NCBI GenBank assembly: GCA_015661555.1
Contig: DQVW01000023.1
Span: forward strand, 1-23,820
Source of the DNA: Methanothermococcus okinawensis
GTDB lineage: Archaea > AGJL01 > Methanococci > Methanococcales > Methanococcaceae
DNA: 23,820 bases
Reading direction: 5' to 3'
Made by a program: the position numbers and the translations under genes. Of this stretch, positions 1 to 6,788 are shown piece after piece (the first letter of the stretch is position 1; every line of letters starts with the position of its first letter). The notes beneath the pieces were generated by a model that made no database searches, was not told the origin of the DNA, and worked only from the letters and a program-made list of their open reading frames with translations.

Positions 1-12
1 GAGGAGATCTAA

Positions 13-822
13 ATGGAGAGGGAATTAATAGAGCTGTTAAAAAGATTTGTTGAGAAGCACTCCAATACACCAGATCTACAGTTTGATCCAGATAGACCTC
101 CAAAGCTTCCAATAGATCCCTACTCCACTGACCCTAGGGAGAGGAGGAGGACTGCACATTACCTACTACTTGTAGCATCCATAGATGAGGGCAACGTTGT
201 AGGTAGGGCTGATAATGCAAGGAAACTCCTTGTAAGACTCTATCAACACTTTGGAGAGGATCTTTTTAAAATAACTGATGAGGGTATCTTCAGGGGTGTT
301 TTAGACGATATTACTGCCGACCAACTCCTTGGTAGGATTGGATGGATGATTCCAGAGATACTTGCAAGTGTCAACAGGTTTGTACTGGAAAGAGCAGGGG
401 GAGATTTGATCAATTACAGTAGAGAGTTTGAGAAGCCCTACCACTTCGTTGAAGAGATTGGGAGGAATATTCTACGTATGGGAAAAAGTAGGGGATCAGC
501 CAGAAAGAAGGCCTGGATGTATATGCGTTGGATGGTAAGGGGCTACCCAGATCTTAGAATATTTGACCACTTCTCACCTGCCGATCTCTATGTACCACTG
601 GACAGGAACGTTGCAAGGGTCGCAGTAGCACTGGAAGTACTTGAATCAATTGACAATCTCAACTGGGAAGATGTTGTTAAAGTGACTGAATTTGCAAGGA
701 CCCTCTTCCCTCAAGATCCTGCAAAGGTTGACTATCCATTTTTCCTCCTTGAAAGGGAGATGAGGCGTCGAAGGTTACCGCTGTACAGAGAGAGTTTAAT
801 GTCCCTGTTGAAGGATACTTAA
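13..822 (+). CDS. Conserved archaeal HhH-GPD/DUF2400-like protein, putative DNA glycosylase relative
   Basis: 269 residues, ATG preceded by an AGGAGATC ribosome site at positions 2-9. I do not recognise a characterised orthologue. The C-terminal half has the layout of HhH-GPD base-excision enzymes: a Lys-rich helix start (GSARKKAWMYMRWMVRG, residues 161-177) followed by a PLDRNVARVAVAL segment (195-207), resembling the Lys and Asp positions of Ogg-type glycosylases and the RWMVR/PLD signature of the DUF2400 (TIGR02757) family. The N-terminal third has a PPKLPIDPYSTDPRERRR segment. A DNA glycosylase or lyase role is inferred only. It ends tail-to-tail with the AGOG gene, the stop codons overlapping in the palindrome TTAA (819-822), so two glycosylase-type genes face each other. 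It could also be a non-catalytic HhH-fold protein. Confidence 0.72.
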   Translation: MERELIELLKRFVEKHSNTPDLQFDPDRPPKLPIDPYSTDPRERRRTAHYLLLVASIDEGNVVGRADNARKLLVRLYQHFGEDLFKITDEGIFRGVLDDITADQLLGRIGWMIPEILASVNRFVLERAGGDLINYSREFEKPYHFVEEIGRNILRMGKSRGSARKKAWMYMRWMVRGYPDLRIFDHFSPADLYVPLDRNVARVAVALEVLESIDNLNWEDVVKVTEFARTLFPQDPAKVDYPFFLLEREMRRRRLPLYRESLMSLLKDT

Positions 823-1562
823 GCCAACTCAATCAACATCTTCACCTTTTTATACACCTCCTCATTTAGGGCTTTTAGAGGTCTTTTTACCCTTTCCCAG
901 TTTCCCAGGGCTGGCCAGAGCAGGGAGTCTATATGGAGAGGGGGAACCCCAGTATCCCAGGCAACCTCACTCCAAAATTTTATCACATCCCCATCTGTAA
1001 ACCTTCTGGTGTACCTCTCTATTCTACTGTCCCTGGGAATCTCTACAGAGTGGGGGTAGGGGATAAATCTATTGAACACCATTCTACCTCCATATCCAAA
1101 GATCTTAACTGCAAATACCACTGTTTTTGAGTAGCCCCTTGTATTCAACACCCTTGCAAGGGCATTTCTCAGGGACTCCATGTTTTTGTAGTAGTTTTCA
1201 CACCTCTCCAGGGAGAGGGTATCTAGGAAGTTTCTCAATGTGTATACCCTCTTTATCTTACCCTCTAGAAACCTCCTGTTGCCCCTTGAGTTGGAGAGAA
1301 ATTTAACATACTCCTCCACCACATCCCCAGATATACTCTCCCAGGGATACTCTGAAAACTCCTTCCACCACCTCTCTCCAGTGGTAGAGAGTTGATAGGA
1401 CACCAGGGCGTTAAGTAATATAAGTTTTAGAAACAAATCCTCCTCTATCCTCTCTTTCAAATTCTTTAGATAGGTATACTGTAGATCTATTTTTTCCTCG
1501 ATAAGCCTTGCAGATTCTATACCTAGAGATTTTATAGTATCCTTCAATTTATTTACTCTCAT
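819..1562 (-). CDS. AGOG-type 8-oxoguanine DNA glycosylase / DNA lyase
   Basis: Archaeal GO glycosylase family (PF09171, the MJ0724 type), which removes 8-oxoguanine from DNA and cleaves the AP site. The open frame runs to 1721, but I place the start at the ATG at 1562 (247 aa): everything upstream is antisense to atwA, has low-complexity Pro/Ser/Thr/Ile composition, and a GTGAT ribosome site lies just 5' of this ATG. Family hallmarks in order: a hairpin-helix TRGYSKTVVFAVKIFGYG (141-158) with the likely Schiff-base Lys146, PRDSRIERYT (177-186) with the likely catalytic Asp178, and the C-terminal GVPPLHIDSLLWP signature. The Lys/Asp spacing of 32 matches the K140/D172 pair reported for the Pyrobaculum enzyme. 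It is divergent from atwA with only 28 bp between start codons and convergent with the gene at 13-822. Confidence 0.9.
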   Translation of the reverse strand: MRVNKLKDTIKSLGIESARLIEEKIDLQYTYLKNLKERIEEDLFLKLILLNALVSYQLSTTGERWWKEFSEYPWESISGDVVEEYVKFLSNSRGNRRFLEGKIKRVYTLRNFLDTLSLERCENYYKNMESLRNALARVLNTRGYSKTVVFAVKIFGYGGRMVFNRFIPYPHSVEIPRDSRIERYTRRFTDGDVIKFWSEVAWDTGVPPLHIDSLLWPALGNWERVKRPLKALNEEVYKKVKMLIELA

Positions 1563-1580
1563 AGTTATCACAACAATTAT

Positions 1581-1586
1581 GGTGAT
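1581..1586 (+). promoter_or_regulatory. Ribosome-binding site deciding the atwA start
   Basis: GGTGAT followed by four bases and ATG at 1591. It begins at the G of the in-frame upstream ATG (1579), so it can only serve the second ATG. This favours 1591 over 1579 as the atwA start. Confidence 0.65.
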
Positions 1587-1590
1587 ATTA

Positions 1591-3243
1591 ATGGCTGCAG
1601 TGGTGGTTAAAAATCTAACTAAGAGATACGGTAAGAAGGTGGCCCTGGACAATATCTCCTTCCAGGTTGAGGAGGGGGAGATACTTGGGGTAATGGGAAA
1701 ATCTGGGGCTGGAAAATCCACACTGATAAGAATACTTAGAGGGGTAGATAGGGACTATGAGGGATATGTTGAGATACTAGGTAGGAGGGATAACTTCAGG
1801 GAGGTTACTGCCATACATCTCCAGAGGAACTTTGCACTCTGGGCAGAACCTGCAATCTACAACATCATAAGGAAGTTATACGCCGTAAGGAACAACTGTG
1901 ATGAATCCCTACCTATGGAGGAGGAGTGGGAGGAGTATGAAAAAAAGGCCCTTGAGATATTGAGGTTAGTTGGATTGGAGCATAAGAAGGATGTATTTGC
2001 AAATGTGTTAAGTGGAGGAGAGAAGCAACGTCTAATACTGGGGAGACAGATAGCGAAGGTATACGAGAGGGGGGAGGGAGTATTACTCCTAGATGAACCT
2101 GCAACTATGGCCTGTCCTGCCTCAAAACAGATCCTCCTAGATGTGTTGAAGAAGGTTAACAGGGAGTTAAATGTCCCTATAATTATTACCTCCCATCTCC
2201 CAGAGATCCATAGGTACCTCTGCCACAGGTGCATCCTCCTGGAGGAGGGTAGGATTGTTATGGAGGGGAGACCTGAGGAGGTAATAGGGAAGTTCCTTGA
2301 GGAGATGTCACCTCCCTATATCAGGAGATCTAAACCTAAGGATAGGGTAATAATAGATGTGAAGAACGTATCTAAGAGATACTTCCTAGTGCGAGGTGGG
2401 GAGACCTTGAATATGAGGGGTATCTCCTTCCAGGTTAGGGAGGGGGAGATACTCTCTATCATCGGACCTAGTGGTGCTGGAAAGTCTGTACTTCTAAGAC
2501 TCCTTGCAGGCCTTGAACTTCCAGACAGTGGAAAGATTATAGTTGATGGGGTGGATCTAAGTGAGTACGGGTGGAAGAGGATAGAGCTACGTAGGAAGAT
2601 AGGGATACTACATCAGGAGTTCTCCCTTCCCCACTACTTAACAGTGGGGGAGATGCTAAGGTATAGAGCTGGAGTGAAGGGGGAGAGGGCCATTACCTCT
2701 GCCAGGTTAAAGTCTAAGGAGTTGGGTATATCCCCAAAGGTTGTAGATGGTATCTACCAGTTGATAGATCTTCCAGAGGAGGAGAGGAGGAATAAACTTG
2801 AGAAACTGGGACTCTCCCAGGATATTGTAGATATCCTCTTTCCAGCCCTAGTCGATGAGGACTTCAATCCCATGGAGATCCTTAAAACACTAAATCTAGA
2901 TGAGGAGGTGTTGAATAAGACACCTCTGGAGCTAAGTGGTGGGGAGAAGGTTAGGGTAGCCCTTGCCCTGCAACTGGTAACAAAACCTAAGATACTTCTC
3001 CTAGATGAACCCTTTGGAGACCTAGATCCTATCACCTTGAGGGATGTTGCAAACTATCTCAAGAGGATAAACGACAAATACGGCACCACCATAGTACTTA
3101 TCAGCCATCATATCCCTCTTATAAAGGAGATAAGTGACAGGGTGATACTCATAGACAGGGGGAAGGTGGTGATGGAGGGAGATCCAGAGGAGGTTTGCAA
3201 TAGGTTTATAGAGATAAGTAACTCAAGATTTTTAGGCAAATGA
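1591..3243 (+). CDS. atwA: Methyl-coenzyme M reductase activation component A2 (twin ABC ATPase)
   Basis: 550 residues with two complete ABC ATPase domains on one chain and no membrane segments. Domain 1: Walker A GKSGAGKST (36-44), signature LSGGEKQR (~140), Walker B LLLDEP followed by the unusual ATMACP (~166-175). Domain 2: Walker A GPSGAGKS (~292), signature LSGGEKVR (~448), Walker B LLLDEPFGDLDP (~468). The twin-NBD layout and the ATMACPASKQ stretch after the first Walker B are characteristic of component A2 (TIGR03269, MJ1242 type), the ATP-binding protein that takes part with other factors in reductive activation of methyl-coenzyme M reductase. Start chosen at 1591 because of the ribosome site at 1581-1586. 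Possible TATA elements lie inside the first codons of the divergent AGOG gene (AATTTATTTAC, ~1547). An RlmI-like methyltransferase gene follows after 13 bases, so the two are probably co-transcribed. Confidence 0.92.
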   Translation: MAAVVVKNLTKRYGKKVALDNISFQVEEGEILGVMGKSGAGKSTLIRILRGVDRDYEGYVEILGRRDNFREVTAIHLQRNFALWAEPAIYNIIRKLYAVRNNCDESLPMEEEWEEYEKKALEILRLVGLEHKKDVFANVLSGGEKQRLILGRQIAKVYERGEGVLLLDEPATMACPASKQILLDVLKKVNRELNVPIIITSHLPEIHRYLCHRCILLEEGRIVMEGRPEEVIGKFLEEMSPPYIRRSKPKDRVIIDVKNVSKRYFLVRGGETLNMRGISFQVREGEILSIIGPSGAGKSVLLRLLAGLELPDSGKIIVDGVDLSEYGWKRIELRRKIGILHQEFSLPHYLTVGEMLRYRAGVKGERAITSARLKSKELGISPKVVDGIYQLIDLPEEERRNKLEKLGLSQDIVDILFPALVDEDFNPMEILKTLNLDEEVLNKTPLELSGGEKVRVALALQLVTKPKILLLDEPFGDLDPITLRDVANYLKRINDKYGTTIVLISHHIPLIKEISDRVILIDRGKVVMEGDPEEVCNRFIEISNSRFLGK

Positions 3244-3246
3244 GGC

Positions 3247-3253
3247 AGGTGAT
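3247..3253 (+). promoter_or_regulatory. AGGTGAT ribosome-binding site pointing at an ATA codon
   Basis: AGGTGAT, then AAC, then ATA at 3257. The spacing (AGGTG plus 5 bases) is the same as at several canonical starts in this window, e.g. polB, the small thioredoxin, cbiM (TTG) and dsrE (TTG). No ATG, GTG or TTG is in reach. This sets the methyltransferase start at 3257. Confidence 0.65.
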
Positions 3254-3256
3254 AAC

Positions 3257-4399
3257 ATAGTAAAACTTCAGATAGATAAGAGGGCCTATGAGTCTATAAA
3301 GAACTTCTCCAGGATAGTATATCTAAAGGGGATAGTGAATAGGGAGGATCTACCTGAGAGGGATGAGATAGTAGATCTCTACTACAGGGACAAGTTTGTA
3401 GCCAGGGCTATCTACAACAGGGACAGTGCCACTGTAAAGATACTGACACTGAAGAGGGAGGAGATAGATAGGGACTTCTTCTATCGACGAATAAAGAGGG
3501 CCATTGAATACAGGGAGAGAGTCCTTGGTTTTAAGAACACCTACAGGATGATATATGCAGAGGGGGATTACCTACCCTGTGTAGTACTGGACAGGTATAA
3601 CGATATAGGCTCTATGCAGGTCTCCTCCAGGGTTATGGAGAGGTTCGCACCGGTGATATATGAATGTGTGGAGGAACTTGCAGGTATTGACACCCTCTAC
3701 ATGCAAGGTGCCAAGAAGGGTAACAGGGTGAAACCTAGGATATTTGGGGATAGAAGTAAAGTGGAGACTGTTATAGAGGAGGGTAGGGGGCGATTTAAGG
3801 TTAATGTAAAGGGGCATAAAACTGGCTTCTTCCTGGACCAGAGGGACAACAGGATAGATATTGAGAGGTATGTACGGGAGGGGGACAGGGTGTTAGATGT
3901 ATGTTGCTATACAGGGGGTTTCGCTGTACACTGTGGGGTGATGGGTGCGGAGGTTTGGGGGATAGATATATCCAGGAAGGCCTTGGAGGTTGCAGAGGAG
4001 AATATGAGGCTAAATAATATCGAGAAGTATCCCCTTATCCATGGTAACGCCTTTGACGTTCTAAGGGAGTTGATAGAGGAGGGGGAATCCTTCGATATAG
4101 TAGTACTGGATCCACCCTCCTTCACAAGGACCTCCAGGGATGTTAAAAATGCACTGAGGGCCTACAATACCCTTAACTATCTGGCCTTGAAACTTAGTAA
4201 AAGGATGTTGGTCACATGTTCCTGCTCCCACCATATAGACAGGGAGACCTTCAAGAGTACCGTGGTATCCTCCTCCTTAAGGGCTAGAAAAGAGATTAAA
4301 CAGATTGGAGGATATAGGACCCAATCTCCAGATCATGTAATTACCATGGCCAATAGGGATCTTGAGTATCTCAAGTGCCTATTCTTTGCAGTGGATTAG
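3257..4399 (+). CDS. RlmI-type SAM-dependent RNA methyltransferase with N-terminal PUA domain, probable AUA start
   Basis: COG1092 family, which includes 23S rRNA m5C methyltransferase RlmI: an N-terminal PUA domain and a C-terminal Rossmann methyltransferase. SAM motif LDVCCYTGGFAVH (~212-224), motif IV VVLDPPSF (~281-288), and the conserved TCSCSHH segment (~320) with the candidate catalytic cysteine. The first canonical start in frame is GTG at 3335 (354 aa) with no well-placed ribosome site, and it would delete the first strand of the PUA domain. The frame is open back to 3236 and carries a PUA-like sequence (VKLQIDKRAYESIKNFSR...); a perfect AGGTGAT lies 3 bases before ATA 3257, giving 380 aa, close to the 396 of E. 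coli RlmI. The target nucleotide is unknown. Stop overlaps the convergent dsrE stop by 4 bp. Confidence 0.88.
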   Translation: MVKLQIDKRAYESIKNFSRIVYLKGIVNREDLPERDEIVDLYYRDKFVARAIYNRDSATVKILTLKREEIDRDFFYRRIKRAIEYRERVLGFKNTYRMIYAEGDYLPCVVLDRYNDIGSMQVSSRVMERFAPVIYECVEELAGIDTLYMQGAKKGNRVKPRIFGDRSKVETVIEEGRGRFKVNVKGHKTGFFLDQRDNRIDIERYVREGDRVLDVCCYTGGFAVHCGVMGAEVWGIDISRKALEVAEENMRLNNIEKYPLIHGNAFDVLRELIEEGESFDIVVLDPPSFTRTSRDVKNALRAYNTLNYLALKLSKRMLVTCSCSHHIDRETFKSTVVSSSLRARKEIKQIGGYRTQSPDHVITMANRDLEYLKCLFFAVD

Positions 4400-4740
4400 A
4401 AGGTGACTACCCTGTCACTCTCCTTTACAAAGTTCACCAGGTCATGCATTGTACCTAATATCACACCCTCTACTAGATCCTCCTCACTTAAACCTCTCGC
4501 TTTGCAGCAGGGACCACAGGCCTTTACAACAGCTCCAGCCTCTATACAGTTCTTCAGGTACTCCAGGTAGTTTGGAAAGTCAGAGGGATCTTGGGATCTC
4601 TTAGCCAGGTAGACCCCATCCTCTATGAGAAAGATGTTTACATGGATACCCTCTAGTAGGGAGGTAAGGGCGAACCTAAGGGCTGAGTAGGCCCTCTCAT
4701 GGCCGTAGGGGGCTGTGGTAATTACCACTGTAAACTTCAA
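4396..4740 (-). CDS. DsrE/TusD-like sulfurtransferase subunit
   Basis: 114 residues from a TTG at 4740, chosen because AGGTGAT lies 3 bases upstream; the ATG at 4755 has no ribosome site and would add MRGDR, five residues encoded mainly by that site. DsrE/DsrF-fold protein: N-terminal KFTVVITTAPYGHERAYSALRFA, a hydrophobic strand VNIFLIEDGVYL, and the cysteine loop KACGPCCKARG (C75, C78, C79), the place where DsrE/TusD proteins carry the persulfide cysteine. It directly follows tusA (SD embedded at the tusA stop), so the pair probably forms a cytoplasmic sulfur relay, as TusA with TusBCD does in tRNA thiolation; the acceptor here is unknown. It converges on the RlmI-like gene with 4 bp overlap. 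Confidence 0.87.
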   Translation of the reverse strand: MKFTVVITTAPYGHERAYSALRFALTSLLEGIHVNIFLIEDGVYLAKRSQDPSDFPNYLEYLKNCIEAGAVVKACGPCCKARGLSEEDLVEGVILGTMHDLVNFVKESDRVVTF

Positions 4741-4751
4741 TCTATCACCTC

Positions 4752-4964
4752 TCACTTCTCTATTACAACTTTAAAGAATTCCCTAGATTCCTCTACAGAT
4801 ACCACCCTATAACCATGGGTCTCTGCGAACCTTTTAATATTCTCCAGGGCAGGTTTGTAGTCCCCTATTACAGTTAACCTCTCTCCCTTAGCCAATTTCT
4901 CCAAGGCCTGCTTTGTCTTTAAGACAGGCATTGGACATACAAGACCACGGACGTCTAACTCCAT
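4752..4964 (-). CDS. TusA/SirA-family sulfur carrier protein
   Basis: 70 residues, full family length. N-terminal MELDVRGLVCPMPVLKTK contains the CPxP signature with the sulfur-carrying Cys10; the rest alternates strand and helix as in the TusA beta-alpha-beta fold (IGDYKPALENIKRFAETHGY). TusA proteins carry persulfide sulfur to tRNA thiolation, Fe-S or molybdenum cofactor enzymes; which of these applies here cannot be read from the sequence. First gene of a two-gene unit with dsrE. A GGGAGGGA ribosome site lies 5' of the ATG, and the near-palindromic TATA element at 5008-5017 is about 48 bases upstream, allowing a leader of about 20 bases. Confidence 0.93.
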   Translation of the reverse strand: MELDVRGLVCPMPVLKTKQALEKLAKGERLTVIGDYKPALENIKRFAETHGYRVVSVEESREFFKVVIEK

Positions 4965-5007
4965 ACTTTCCCTCCCTTTTTATAAGTAGAAACCTCTTAG
5001 GGATTGA

Positions 5008-5017
5008 TTATATAAAT
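5008..5017. promoter_or_regulatory. Near-palindromic TATA element between tusA and taw3
   Basis: TTATATAAAT. On the minus strand it reads ATTTATATAA, about 48 bases before the tusA ATG. On the plus strand its centre is about 25 bases before the taw3 ATG at 5037, which predicts a leaderless or nearly leaderless taw3 transcript. Position-based inference only. Confidence 0.5.
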
Positions 5018-5036
5018 AGTTTAAAAAGTGTTTAAC

Positions 5037-5615
5037 ATGTTTCAAAGGGATAAAGAAAAGGCCATGAGGAGGTTAAGGGAGGCTTTAGAGAAAAACCTGG
5101 TAGATAGGGGTATACTCTATATCCTTGAGAGGATAAACGAGATGGAGGACTACTACACAACTAGCTCCTGCTTTGGAAGATGTGGTTTAATGGAGTTTCC
5201 AAGGGGTAAGAACCCCAAGGTATACTCTAGGTGGTTGGGGAAGTGGCATCACTACGGAGAGGAGAGGGAGTTATTTGAGGCCTTGGAGAAGAGATCCAGG
5301 GATTTTGAGATGATAGTTTTTGTAATGAACTCCCCTATCCTCCATGTGGCCGCCAGGGATATCCCCGCTGCAAAGAGACTCCTGGACCTTGCCATCCATA
5401 GCGGTTTAAAGGCCTCCTCTATAAAGTCCATAACAGAGAGGAGGGTGATGGTAGAGATAGTAAGTACCTATAAAATAGATGCCCCCATTGGTATAGATGG
5501 GGAGATCCTGGTGGATAGGGACTACCTTAGGATGTTGTTAAACCTTGGGAATACCAAGTTAAAGATATCCAGGGAGTTGTTCCACAGATTTTACAGGGCT
5601 TTAGAAATGTTGTAA
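5037..5615 (+). CDS. taw3: tRNA(Phe) wyosine-derivative N4-methyltransferase Taw3/TYW3
   Basis: 192 residues from ATG 5037 (an in-frame GTG at 5028 would add three). TYW3/Taw3 family: the SSCFGRCG motif (43-50, family SSCSGR) , KWHHYGE (family W..WH), the ASSIKSITERRVMVEI core and the DYLRMLLNLGNTKL C-terminal helix. The family methylates N4 of the wyosine precursor at position 37 of tRNA(Phe), next to the anticodon. The second cysteine and CFGR in place of CSGR are mild variations. No Shine-Dalgarno is visible before either start, and a TATA element sits about 25 bases upstream, so translation is probably from a leaderless mRNA. Convergent with cbiQ, 5 bp apart. Other Taw enzymes are not in the window. 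Confidence 0.92.
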   Translation: MFQRDKEKAMRRLREALEKNLVDRGILYILERINEMEDYYTTSSCFGRCGLMEFPRGKNPKVYSRWLGKWHHYGEERELFEALEKRSRDFEMIVFVMNSPILHVAARDIPAAKRLLDLAIHSGLKASSIKSITERRVMVEIVSTYKIDAPIGIDGEILVDRDYLRMLLNLGNTKLKISRELFHRFYRALEML

Positions 5616-5620
5616 TTACT

Positions 5621-6409
5621 TTAGGTAATCACCTTAAAATCTGCTGTCAAATATGAGAGTATCAGGAGGATTATATCCACTACTACTATTAGGAGGATGT
5701 ACTTAACACCTGGAGACTCTATTTTATTTAAAAGTTTTAAATCTCCGTTATATCCCCTGCAACTCATGGTGATAAAGGATCTCTCCCCTCTCTCCCAGGC
5801 CCTTATAAAGAGGATAGCTGCCAGTGTACCTAGGGACTTGTATGTGGTTTTTAGATCTTTATATCCCAACCTTGTATGTTGGGCATTGGTTATCCTTATC
5901 ATCTCGTCCAGTAGGATAAAGATATACCTGTACATCATCATGGCGATATCTAGGAGGGCAGAGGGGATTCTCCACTCCCTCAAAATATAGAAGAGTTCTG
6001 TCATAGGGGTGGTAAGTGCCAGGAAGAGGGTGGAGGTAACACCCCCTAGCATCCTACTGAACACCAACAACCCTAAGTTAACACCGTAGCTGTAGATGGA
6101 GATGTTGAAGTTGAGGATATCTATGGATAGTAGTTTTTTACCACCTGTGTAGATGATACCCATGAGGATCACTGTAAGTATACCAAAGCCTATGGGAAAT
6201 GATAAAAGGGGTAGGTATATCCTCAGTGGAACCCTGGCTACAAAAACAGTTAGGATTATCATTATCAAGGCCACAGTTAAAGGTACAACGATGGATTTTG
6301 AGAAGAGGATAATTAAAAGCATGGAAAGTGCAAATAGTACCTTTAACTTGGGGTTGATATGACGTAACCTGTTGTTATGGGCAATATGGTCTATGGTGTT
6401 CACCTGCAT
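5621..6409 (-). CDS. cbiQ: Energy-coupling factor transmembrane protein CbiQ
   Basis: 262 residues, T-component of a group I ECF cobalt/nickel importer. About five hydrophobic helices (KVLFALSMLLIILFSK, VVPLTVALIMIILTVFV, the IGFGILTVILMGI region, SALLDIAMMMYRYIFILL, YILLIVVVDIILLIL). The two cytoplasmic coupling segments are visible: NAQHTRLGYKD and ITMSCRGYNGD, matching the paired ARG-type motifs that contact the ATPase. Start ATG 6409 has AGGTGA at the usual distance. It follows cbiN after a 79-base gap that holds a U-rich tract and a TATA-like sequence, so it may have its own promoter. The cbiO ATPase expected next is absent; taw3 on the other strand occupies that place. Confidence 0.92.
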   Translation of the reverse strand: MQVNTIDHIAHNNRLRHINPKLKVLFALSMLLIILFSKSIVVPLTVALIMIILTVFVARVPLRIYLPLLSFPIGFGILTVILMGIIYTGGKKLLSIDILNFNISIYSYGVNLGLLVFSRMLGGVTSTLFLALTTPMTELFYILREWRIPSALLDIAMMMYRYIFILLDEMIRITNAQHTRLGYKDLKTTYKSLGTLAAILFIRAWERGERSFITMSCRGYNGDLKLLNKIESPGVKYILLIVVVDIILLILSYLTADFKVIT

Positions 6410-6461
6410 TTAACTCACCTAAAAAACTAGTGATAATAAAAACTTATTATAGTTCAAAGAA

Positions 6462-6480
6462 TAAAAAAGAAAAAAAAAGA
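6462..6480 (-). terminator. U-rich tract after cbiN, possible terminator
   Basis: On the minus strand, directly after the cbiN stop, a T9 run (6478-6470) and a T6 run (6468-6463) are separated by one C. Archaeal intrinsic termination depends on such U tracts. A TATA-like ACTATAATAAG follows, about 39 bases before the cbiQ ATG. Confidence 0.5.
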
Positions 6481-6488
6481 GTTAGGAT

Positions 6489-6788
6489 TTAACTCTGGGA
6501 CTTCAACTCTATTTTAGCTTTGTTGTATCCTATGAAGTACCCTATTATTATGGCACCTATTGCAGCCTGGAGGGCGAAGAGGAGGGATTCAATCTCTCCA
6601 CTTGGTGGCTCCCATATAGGACTGAACCATGGTTGGTAGTTGGGGTTAATCTCCGTTATAATATCCTCTGCTGCACTATCTGCTCCACCGAAGTATCCCT
6701 CCTCCTCTCCCTTACCTGCATATATTACAAGGGGTATAATAATTAGGATTATTACAGCTAGGATCAGTATAATATGTTTTGTCTCCAT
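6489..6788 (-). CDS. cbiN: Cobalt transport protein CbiN
   Basis: 99 residues, two membrane helices: N-terminal IILILAVIILIIIPLVIYAG and C-terminal LLFALQAAIGAIIIGYFIGY, joined by an extracytoplasmic loop containing YFGGADSAAEDIITEINP and the conserved YQPWFSPIWEPPSGEIESLLF segment. CbiN is the small accessory subunit that works with the S-component CbiM to load cobalt ions. Its ATG shares one base with the cbiM stop (TAATG), a sign of translational coupling, and GGAGGTG lies inside the end of cbiM. A U-rich tract follows, separating it from cbiQ. Confidence 0.95.
   Translation of the reverse strand: METKHIILILAVIILIIIPLVIYAGKGEEEGYFGGADSAAEDIITEINPNYQPWFSPIWEPPSGEIESLLFALQAAIGAIIIGYFIGYNKAKIELKSQS

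Noticed and set aside
933..1130. 65-codon plus-strand frame inside AGOG
   Set aside because: Shadow frame without a ribosome site, opposite a well-recognised gene.
1563..1721. N-terminal extension of the AGOG reading frame to 1721
   Set aside because: It is antisense to the first ABC domain of atwA, including its Walker A, and has a Pro/Ser/Thr/Ile-rich composition with no family homology; the ATG at 1562 fits the family length.
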